Source: Desulfobacteraceae bacterium (GTDB lineage: Bacteria; Desulfobacterota; Desulfobacteria; Desulfobacterales; Desulfobacteraceae). Taken from it: a stretch of DNA of 10,007 nucleotides. The stretch is from assembly GCA_030638935.1 (NCBI GenBank), contig DAOWDR010000297.1, positions 1 through 10,007 of the forward strand, in the 5' to 3' direction. Every line of letters starts with the position of its first letter. Positions within the stretch are counted from its first letter, which is position 1. The notes beneath the pieces were generated by a model. It searched no databases. It was given only the letters and a program-made list of their open reading frames with translations, and was not told the origin of the DNA. Below are positions 1 to 5,577 of this stretch, piece by piece. The position numbers were made by a program, and so were the translations under genes.

Positions 1-1406
1 ACGGTAATGTTATATTTTTTCATCCGCTTCCACACTGTTACCCTGGAAACGCCTAAATGCTCTGCAGCCTTTGTCTGATTTCCATCTGCCTGTTTTAGGG
101 CATTAATCAATTCATCCCTTGCGCTCTGTTTTACAACCACAGCAGTTTTTTGGAAGGTGATATCCACAGATTCTAAAACCCGGTCTTCTTCTAAACCCTT
201 TTCCGGTGACAAAGAAAGGACTGCCCTGTGGTTCAACACTTTTTCCGGCAGATGTTCCAGCCTGATACTCTTTCCCTTTGCCAGCACAAAGGCATACTCC
301 ACGGCATTTTTCAGTTCCCGGATATTACCCGGCCAGGGATAGGAAACCATGAGACGCATGGCTTCCGGCGTAAACCCTAAAATATTTTTCCCGGTCTTTT
401 CAACATGGATACTGATAAAATGCTGGATAACCAGGGTGATGTCATCCTTTCGAAAACGCAGGGCCGGACAGGTCATGGGAAATACATTAATCCTGAAAAA
501 AAGGTCTTCCCTGAACTTTTCCTGGTCAATAAGGGTTTCAAGATTTTTGTTGGTGGCAGTGATAATCCTGACATCAATGGGGGTGGATTTGTTTTCCCCC
601 ACCCTCTGGATCATTCGCTCTTCTAAAACCCGCAAAAGTTTGACCTGGACCGACAAAGGGATATCCCCGATTTCATCCAGAAAAATTGTGCCCTTGTGGG
701 CTGCTTCAAACCGTCCTATCCGGTCGGTGTCTGCACCTGTATAGGCTCCCTTGACATGACCGAACAATTCGCTTTCCAAAATGCTCTCGCTCAAGGCTGC
801 GCAATTAACCTTGATAAATGGCTTTTCTGCACGATTCCCGGTTTCGTGGAGGGCCTTGGCCACCATTTCCTTGCCGGTCCCGCTTTCGCCCAGGATCATA
901 ACCGGGGTATCCAGGGATGCCACGCTTTCAATATGTTCATACAAATTCTGCATGACCGGGGTCCGGCCGATTATCCCGTGGAACCCGTCATCAATATGGT
1001 ACATACGCTTGATGGAGGCCAGTTCATTTTTATAGCTGATATTTTCCGATATATCCTTAAGTGTTTCCACGGCTCCCAAAATTTTACCATTGTCGTCAAA
1101 CAACACGGTGGCGGTTTTAACAATGGGGATAACCTGCTTGTTGGCAGCCGTGATCATACATTTTTTATCCCTGACAAGGCCTGCGGAAAAAAGTGAACAC
1201 CAATCCTTTCCAACGCCTTTTCCCTTGAGTTCACATCCTGTGCAATTAAGCAGTCTACATGACCTGCCTATGAGCTGATCTTCCGAATAGCCTGTAATCA
1301 GCTGGGCAGAGTGGTTGGCTGCAATGAAAGTCCCTTTGGCATCCACAATAATGAGCCCGTCCTGGACCGATTCAATAATATGACGCCATTGTTTTCCAAT
1401 ATCCAT
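1..1406 (-). CDS. Sigma-54-dependent activator, PAS-AAA+-Fis type (3' end outside window)
   Basis: A bacterial enhancer-binding protein that uses ATP hydrolysis to open promoters bound by sigma-54 RNA polymerase. From the ATG at 1406, preceded by AAGGA, 468 codons read open to the window edge. A PAS domain covers about residues 5-120 and carries a cysteine cluster (C50, C55, C58, C70, C83). The AAA+ domain (about 140-375) shows Walker A GESGTGKE at 173-180, the sigma-54 contact loop as GAYTGA at 220-225 (Tyr for the commoner Phe), Walker B FLDE at 242-245, and PWPGNIREL at 357-365. A Fis-type helix-turn-helix (GNQTKAAEHLGVSRVTVWKR) lies at 442-461, so only a few residues are probably missing. 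Oddities are CPALRFR near 313-319, where relatives usually have PPLRER. There is no receiver domain, so the signal probably enters through the PAS domain. It is divergent from the operon at 1678, which has a perfect sigma-54 promoter, so it is the likely activator. Family call is very secure; signal and target are inferred. Confidence 0.95.
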   Translation of the reverse strand, partial: MDIGKQWRHIIESVQDGLIIVDAKGTFIAANHSAQLITGYSEDQLIGRSCRLLNCTGCELKGKGVGKDWCSLFSAGLVRDKKCMITAANKQVIPIVKTATVLFDDNGKILGAVETLKDISENISYKNELASIKRMYHIDDGFHGIIGRTPVMQNLYEHIESVASLDTPVMILGESGTGKEMVAKALHETGNRAEKPFIKVNCAALSESILESELFGHVKGAYTGADTDRIGRFEAAHKGTIFLDEIGDIPLSVQVKLLRVLEERMIQRVGENKSTPIDVRIITATNKNLETLIDQEKFREDLFFRINVFPMTCPALRFRKDDITLVIQHFISIHVEKTGKNILGFTPEAMRLMVSYPWPGNIRELKNAVEYAFVLAKGKSIRLEHLPEKVLNHRAVLSLSPEKGLEEDRVLESVDITFQKTAVVVKQSARDELINALKQADGNQTKAAEHLGVSRVTVWKRMKKYNIT

Positions 1407-1419
1407 ATGAATTCCTTAA

Positions 1420-1459
1420 ATTAACACTATTAACTATAACATTAACACATCATTAACAC
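1420..1459. repeat. Short direct repeats ATTAAC(AC) in the divergent control region
   Basis: ATTAACAC occurs at 1420-1427, 1441-1448 and 1452-1459, with a shorter ATTAAC copy at 1429-1434. Start-to-start steps are 9, 12 and 11 bp, close to one helical turn, so all copies would face a similar side of the DNA. The array lies just upstream of the activator start at 1406 and more than 130 bp upstream of the sigma-54 promoter. It could bind the activator or another regulator controlling the activator gene. The region is AT-rich, so chance similarity is possible. Confidence 0.45.
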
Positions 1460-1461
1460 TT

Positions 1462-1492
1462 TGGCAATGCCATCAGACCTATCCTGATCTGA
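1462..1492. promoter_or_regulatory. Candidate upstream activator sites (adjacent dyads)
   Basis: A perfect palindrome TGGCA-a-TGCCA lies at 1462-1472. It is followed directly by two overlapping imperfectly spaced dyads, ATCAG-N7-CTGAT (1472-1488) and TCAGA-N10-TCTGA (1473-1492). Their centres are about 108-124 bp upstream of the start point predicted from the sigma-54 promoter, the usual distance for enhancer sites of Fis-domain activators. Between them and the promoter is an AT-rich stretch that could bend. Inverted symmetry is seen directly; binding by the activator at 1-1406 is inferred. Confidence 0.4.
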
Positions 1493-1564
1493 AAAAAATA
1501 ATCCATCACAAATATCTCTTTTAATTTAAAGCACTTGGATAATCTTATGCTTTTTTTATTCCAT

Positions 1565-1580
1565 TGGCACACCCTTTGCT
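1565..1580 (+). promoter_or_regulatory. Sigma-54 (-24/-12) promoter of the rhodanese-cytochrome operon
   Basis: TGGCAC-N5-TTGCT matches the sigma-54 consensus TGGCAC-N5-TTGCW at every defined position. The invariant GG is at 1566-1567 and the GC at 1578-1579. Transcription would start near 1590, leaving a leader of about 87 nt before the ATG at 1678. A T-rich tract lies immediately upstream. The element faces the operon, and a sigma-54 activator is encoded divergently 159 bp away, which strongly supports function. Confidence 0.9.
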
Positions 1581-1677
1581 CAAGGAAGGGACAGGTAAAT
1601 TTAAAAAACAGGCTCCTGGCAAAACTGCGGGCCTATAAATAAAACAAAAATAGATAACTTTAAATTTAGGAGTCAAG

Positions 1678-2775
1678 ATGAAACCAAAAATGTTAAAAAG
1701 ACTGACCATGGTTATGGTGGCAGGCCTTGTAATTCTGGCCAACACTTTCACCGCAACAGCAGGTGATGTAAAAGAAGACTGGATGTACGATGAAATCGTT
1801 GATGTTAATTTTGTTATTTCAAAGGCAACAACCCCCATGGCTGAAGATGTCATGATCATAGATTCAAGGCCCTACAAGGCAAAATTTGCCAAGGGCCATA
1901 TCCCCGGTGCCGTCAGCATTTCCTTTTCCGAATTTGACAAAAAAACCGATCTGCTGCCCAAGGACAAAACCACCCTGCTCATCTTTTATTGCCAAGGCCT
2001 GAAATGCAAACTAAGCCATAAATCAGCCAAAAAAGCCAAGGCCTTAGGCTTTACAAACGTAAAGGTCTTTGCCAAGGGTTTTCCCGAATGGATGAAACAA
2101 AAAGGTGCCTATGCCTCAATTTCAGTGGAGCAGGTGGCCAGGCAGATTGCAGCCAACAACACCTTGATTGTTGACGCAAGACCCTTAAAACCCATGTATG
2201 AAAAAGGCCATGTTCCCACGGCCATGAGTATTCCTTTTTCCCAGTTTGATACCCTTCGGGGCAAACTGCCAAGGGAGCTTGCAACCCCCATTATTTTTTA
2301 TTGCGGAGGCTTAAAGTGCAAACTAAGCCATAAGTCTGCTGCCAAAGCAATTGTAATGGGCTACAAAAATGTCTCAGTATTTGCCAAGGGATATCCTGAG
2401 TGGAAAAAACAATTTGGCGGTTCAGCTGCTGTTGCCGTAAAGCAGGGAGAAGTTGAAGGCTCCATTGATCTTGAACGTTTCAAAACCATCATGGCAGACA
2501 ATCCCGATTCCATTATGCTCATTGATGCCCGGGATGCAGACGAATTTGCCAAAGGCCATTTTAAGACAGCCCTGAACATTCCGGTTGAAAATCTGGAATC
2601 CAAAATCAAGGATCTGCCTTCTGACAAACCCGTGGTATTTGTATGTTCAACCGGTGCCAGAAGCGGTGAAGCCTACTATATGGTCAAGGATGTCAGAGAA
2701 ACCCTGGAAGCCTATTATGTGGAAGCCGAGATTGATTTCAAAAAAGACGGATCATACAAAATCAAAAAAAATTAA
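1678..2775 (+). CDS. Exported protein with three rhodanese domains
   Basis: A periplasmic rhodanese-like protein (PF00581 family), expected to carry or transfer sulfane sulfur on active-site cysteines. A Sec signal peptide (hydrophobic 11-23, likely cleavage after ATA at residue 28) precedes three domains at about 40-145, 147-250 and 262-362. Domains 1 and 2 are close copies with active loops CQGLKC (C105, C110) and CGGLKC (C209, C214), each followed by KLSHKSA. Both place a second Cys where the loop often ends in Arg. Domain 3 is diverged and has the standard loop CSTGARSGEA with a single Cys, C323. The duplication shows in the DNA as a 17-nt identical stretch at 2005-2021 and 2317-2333. AGGAG at 1668-1672 supports the ATG. 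It is first in an operon with the cytochromes, 29 nt ahead of the next gene, so a role in periplasmic sulfur respiration or sulfur delivery is inferred. The substrate is unknown. Confidence 0.93.
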   Translation: MKPKMLKRLTMVMVAGLVILANTFTATAGDVKEDWMYDEIVDVNFVISKATTPMAEDVMIIDSRPYKAKFAKGHIPGAVSISFSEFDKKTDLLPKDKTTLLIFYCQGLKCKLSHKSAKKAKALGFTNVKVFAKGFPEWMKQKGAYASISVEQVARQIAANNTLIVDARPLKPMYEKGHVPTAMSIPFSQFDTLRGKLPRELATPIIFYCGGLKCKLSHKSAAKAIVMGYKNVSVFAKGYPEWKKQFGGSAAVAVKQGEVEGSIDLERFKTIMADNPDSIMLIDARDADEFAKGHFKTALNIPVENLESKIKDLPSDKPVVFVCSTGARSGEAYYMVKDVRETLEAYYVEAEIDFKKDGSYKIKKN

Positions 2776-2804
2776 TAGATTATACAAAATTAAGGAGAAA
2801 AATA

Positions 2805-3155
2805 ATGCTTAAGAAAATACTCATCACCAGCGTTCTTATAATGTTTACACTGGGATCATTATCTGCAGCCTTTGCATCGGAAGGTCCCGGCGGCAACAAA
2901 AGAAAAGGTAAGTACACCTACAGAAAAGTGGTAAAGGCATGTTTTGAAAGAGGGGAAGTTGATTCCGCCACCCCGAAAGTCAGCCCTGCCGACAAAAAAC
3001 AGGCTGAATGGAAAAATATTTTTGAAGGTAAAAACTTTGGGGCATTTGGTTGTGCCCAGGATTGGGCAGCCCTAAGCGACAAGGATGTTCTGGATATCTA
3101 TTCCTACCTGTATAACTTTGCTGCAGATTCCTCCACCCCTGCAACTTGTAAATAA
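2805..3155 (+). CDS. Small exported cytochrome-c-like protein without a heme motif
   Basis: A 116-residue protein with a clear signal peptide (hydrophobic residues 6-22, likely cleavage after AFA at 24), giving a mature protein of about 92 residues in the periplasm. The tail LSDKDVLDIYSYLYNFAADS (91-110) resembles the C-terminal helix of small class I cytochromes c. However, no CXXCH exists. The place where one would be expected reads VVKACFERG (42-50), keeping one Cys (C46) but lacking the first Cys and the His ligand. C83 and C115 remain and could form a disulfide. A good Shine-Dalgarno (AAGGAG) precedes the ATG, and the frame is intact, so it is not an obviously decayed gene. It lies between the rhodanese and the octaheme cytochrome, suggesting an accessory or sulfur-carrying part of that system. 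The cytochrome-fold assignment is by eye and moderate; a gene here is very likely. Confidence 0.85.
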   Translation: MLKKILITSVLIMFTLGSLSAAFASEGPGGNKRKGKYTYRKVVKACFERGEVDSATPKVSPADKKQAEWKNIFEGKNFGAFGCAQDWAALSDKDVLDIYSYLYNFAADSSTPATCK

Positions 3156-3164
3156 ATTCTTTAA

Positions 3165-3192
3165 AGGGTATGGTCAAAAAAGGCCATACCCT
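3165..3192 (+). other. Intercistronic RNA hairpin
   Basis: AGGGTATGGTC and GGCCATACCCT form an 11-pair stem (one G-T wobble) closing an AAAAAA loop. It sits 10 nt after the stop of the small cytochrome-like gene and 29 nt before the ATG of the octaheme gene. No T-run follows, so it is unlikely to be a complete intrinsic terminator. An mRNA-stability or processing element that sets the relative output of the operon genes is more likely. Confidence 0.6.
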
Positions 3193-3221
3193 GATTTACC
3201 TTTAACCAATCTGGAGGTGTA

Positions 3222-4862
3222 ATGGGAACAAATAAAACCGGATACCGGAAACTATTGTTGGGCGCTCTTCTGGTACTGATTCTTGGGGCCTTGATGATAC
3301 CGGGGGTCTTTGCGGCCAAACAGCCCACGGCAGATGACGAGGCCCTGGGGATCAAACTGGCCAAACAGGCAGTCCGGGAAGACAAGCACTGGACCACAGC
3401 CGATCATTCGAAAATTGAAATTCTTAAGCAAGATTTTAAAACCGGTAATGAGATTACCCAGGCCTGTCTCTCCTGCCACACAGATGCATCCATGCAGTTT
3501 AAGGAAACTATCCACTGGACCTGGAAGGTACCCTCGGAAAAAGAAGGCATCATGAACGGCAAGGCTGGCCATGCCGTAAACAATTTTTGTATCTCCGGCA
3601 ATGGAATGGAAGACAAGGGATGTCTTAGCTGTCATTCCGGCTGGAACGGTGTAAAAGGCGAAGTCAACTGCCTGGCCTGCCACGGGGCTGAAAAATTCAA
3701 TTATAAGGAAGCGTTTGAGGATTTAAGCGCCTTTGAAGGGGACGATGACCCAGATACCCTTGAGATAGCCAAAGAGATCCAGGAAAGCGTCCTGAATGCA
3801 GTCACAAAAATCACCCTGCCCCAGCGGGAGAATTGCGGAGAATGCCATTTTAAAGGCGGCGGCGGTGACGGGGTTAAACATGGGGATCTTGACACCTCCC
3901 TTGCCAAGCCCAATAAGATGCTGGATGTTCACATGGCAACCGAAGGGGCCAATTTTACCTGTACAAGATGCCATACCACAGTCAACCACAATATAGCCGG
4001 AAGACTTTATACCCGCCCTGCGGCAGCAGAACGCAAAAGCCTGATAGAAGATGACATGGCCTCAAAAATAACCTGTGAATCCTGCCACTCAAGCCTTCCC
4101 CACAAAAAAGCCGATTCTAAAATGAACGACCACACTGACAAGGTATCCTGCCAATCCTGTCATATACCTGAATTTGCCAGGGTCAATCCAACAAAAATGT
4201 GGTGGGACTGGACCAAGGCCGGTGATCTTAAGGACGGCAAACCCTATGTGGAAAAAGGGGAATTTGGCAAACCCACCTATAAGTCCATTAAAGGGGAATT
4301 TAGATGGGAAAAAAATGTGCAGCCTGAATATTTCTGGTACAACGGATCATTCGCCAATACCGGAATCAAGGACAAAATTGATCCTTCGACCATTGTCCAG
4401 GTCAGCCATCCCCTGGGGGACAAAAATGATCCTGATTCACGGATACACCCCTTTAAAATACACAGGGGAAAACAACCCTATGACAAAATCAACAAACAGA
4501 TTGTGGCCCCGCTTTTGTCAGGTCCCAATGGATTCTGGACCACCTTTGACATGAACGATGCCATTACCCGGGGAAACAAAGCCCTGGATGTAAACTATTC
4601 CGGCGAATTTGATTATGTGGAGACCACCTATGCCTTTCCCATTACCCATATGGTGGCTCCCAAAGAGAATGCACTGAACTGCAATGAGTGTCATATCCGG
4701 GAAAATTCCCGACTGGCAAATATTACTGGAATTTATCTGCCTGGACGGGACAAGTCCAATTTCATCGACAGCCTTGGCATGATTGCCGTGCTGGGCGCCC
4801 TTGCCGGGATAATGCTCCATGGCCTTGGCCGTTTTTTCACCCGGAACGGAAAGGAGGATTAG
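3222..4862 (+). CDS. Octaheme c-type cytochrome, tetrathionate-reductase (OTR) family, membrane-anchored
   Basis: A 546-residue periplasmic multiheme protein. Exactly eight CXXCH motifs are present, beginning at C82, C134, C150, C205, C247, C285, C310 and C487, with a long heme-free stretch between the last two. The N-terminal part resembles my recollection of OTR-family sequences (KTGNEITQACLSCH, then IHWTW, then NNFCISGNG with an extra Cys, C123). The characterised Shewanella OTR reduces tetrathionate, and also nitrite and hydroxylamine in vitro, at a heme with a lysine ligand. A signal peptide (hydrophobic 11-30, cleavage near VFA) is at the start. A hydrophobic helix at about 515-536 followed by RFFTRNGKED suggests a C-terminal membrane anchor with a short cytoplasmic tail. 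GGAGG precedes the ATG. The cytochrome b gene starts 3 nt after the stop, making the pair a likely quinol-dependent reductase. Family is secure; the physiological substrate is not determined by sequence. Confidence 0.93.
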   Translation: MGTNKTGYRKLLLGALLVLILGALMIPGVFAAKQPTADDEALGIKLAKQAVREDKHWTTADHSKIEILKQDFKTGNEITQACLSCHTDASMQFKETIHWTWKVPSEKEGIMNGKAGHAVNNFCISGNGMEDKGCLSCHSGWNGVKGEVNCLACHGAEKFNYKEAFEDLSAFEGDDDPDTLEIAKEIQESVLNAVTKITLPQRENCGECHFKGGGGDGVKHGDLDTSLAKPNKMLDVHMATEGANFTCTRCHTTVNHNIAGRLYTRPAAAERKSLIEDDMASKITCESCHSSLPHKKADSKMNDHTDKVSCQSCHIPEFARVNPTKMWWDWTKAGDLKDGKPYVEKGEFGKPTYKSIKGEFRWEKNVQPEYFWYNGSFANTGIKDKIDPSTIVQVSHPLGDKNDPDSRIHPFKIHRGKQPYDKINKQIVAPLLSGPNGFWTTFDMNDAITRGNKALDVNYSGEFDYVETTYAFPITHMVAPKENALNCNECHIRENSRLANITGIYLPGRDKSNFIDSLGMIAVLGALAGIMLHGLGRFFTRNGKED

Positions 4863-4865
4863 GAT

Positions 4866-5510
4866 ATGGTAATTCAAAAAATAACAAAAGTATATCTGTA
4901 CACACGGTTTGAGCGCCTCTGGCACTGGCTCCAGGGATTGATGATCATTGTGCTCATGATCACCGGTTTTGAGGTCCACGGAACCTATAAACTCATGGGA
5001 TTCCAGACAGCCGTAAATGTCCACAATTTTGTGGGGCTTGCCTGGCTTGTACTCTTTTCCTTCTTTGTGTTCTGGCTCTTAACCACCGGGGAATGGAAAC
5101 AATATATTCCGACCACCAAAAAACTGTTTGATGTGGTATTTTACTATGCCTTCGGCATTTTCAAGGGCCAGGCGCATCCGGTCCAGAAATCCAAAGGGGC
5201 CAAGCACAACCCCCTGCAGCGTTTGGCCTACCTGGGTATTTCAGCCATGCTGCTGCCCGTGCAAATGGCAACCGGACTTATCTACTATCTGTATAATTTT
5301 ATGCCTGGAAGCATTTCCCTGTCCATCCTGGCAGTGGTTCACACCCTTCTGGCATTTCTCCTGGTAAATTTTCTGATCATCCACGTTTACATGACCACAA
5401 CGGGCCATTCTCTTTTCAGCCATATCGCAGGTATGATCTCGGGCTGGGAAGAAATTTATGAAACCACCCACATCCAGGAATGGGAAAACAAGGCCACTAA
5501 AAAAAGTTAG
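4866..5510 (+). CDS. Four-helix cytochrome b (quinol-linked electron donor)
   Basis: A 214-residue integral membrane protein of the cytochrome b561/b6-like type. Four hydrophobic helices are visible at about 22-38, 52-73, 120-145 and 152-176. Histidines placed to bind two b hemes are H20 (ERLWHW), H53 (NVHNF), H159 (VVHTL) and H173 (IIHVYM). Proteins of this type oxidise membrane quinol and pass electrons to a periplasmic multiheme partner. The ATG is 3 nt past the stop of the octaheme gene, and its Shine-Dalgarno (AAGGAGG, 4851-4857) lies inside the end of that gene, so the two are probably translationally coupled. The hairpin terminator follows at 5542, making this the last gene of the operon. 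Family is secure; pairing with the upstream cytochrome is a strong inference from position. Confidence 0.92.
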   Translation: MVIQKITKVYLYTRFERLWHWLQGLMIIVLMITGFEVHGTYKLMGFQTAVNVHNFVGLAWLVLFSFFVFWLLTTGEWKQYIPTTKKLFDVVFYYAFGIFKGQAHPVQKSKGAKHNPLQRLAYLGISAMLLPVQMATGLIYYLYNFMPGSISLSILAVVHTLLAFLLVNFLIIHVYMTTTGHSLFSHIAGMISGWEEIYETTHIQEWENKATKKS

Positions 5511-5541
5511 TTTAAAAAAGCCATTACAACCGTACTACCTC

Positions 5542-5574
5542 CCGGGGGCAGACTCTCTGCCCCCGGATTTATTT
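5542..5574 (+). terminator. Intrinsic terminator ending the cytochrome operon
   Basis: CCGGGGGCAGA (5542-5552) and TCTGCCCCCGG (5556-5566) form a perfect 11-bp GC-rich stem with a three-base loop, followed by ATTTATTTT. It lies 31 nt after the cytochrome b stop. The T-rich side suits plus-strand transcripts. The same hairpin lies just past the stop of the convergent kinase gene but lacks a T-run in that direction, so it may act only weakly there. Confidence 0.88.
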
Positions 5575-5577
5575 TCA

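Noticed and set aside
696..1196. Plus-strand open frame of 166 codons
   Set aside because: It is antisense to the sigma-54 activator, whose minus-strand frame has complete catalytic motifs. The predicted protein has no recognisable domain.
1420..1459. CRISPR-like array
   Set aside because: Repeats are only 6-8 bp with spacings of a few bases, far too short for CRISPR repeats and spacers.
1581..1677. Riboswitch in the operon leader
   Set aside because: The leader has only short pairing segments (for example around CCTGG and GGGCC), and I could not match it to any known riboswitch consensus.
1545..1859. Minus-strand open frame of 104 codons
   Set aside because: It crosses the sigma-54 promoter and the start of the rhodanese gene in antisense, with no ribosome binding site or family features.
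3165..3192. Intrinsic terminator inside the operon
   Set aside because: The hairpin is not followed by a T-run, and the genes on both sides clearly belong together.
3252..3683. Minus-strand open frame of 143 codons
   Set aside because: It lies fully inside the octaheme cytochrome gene in antisense; the heme motifs prove the plus strand is coding.
4518..5024. Minus-strand open frame of 168 codons
   Set aside because: It is antisense across the end of the octaheme gene and the start of cytochrome b, both of which are well supported.
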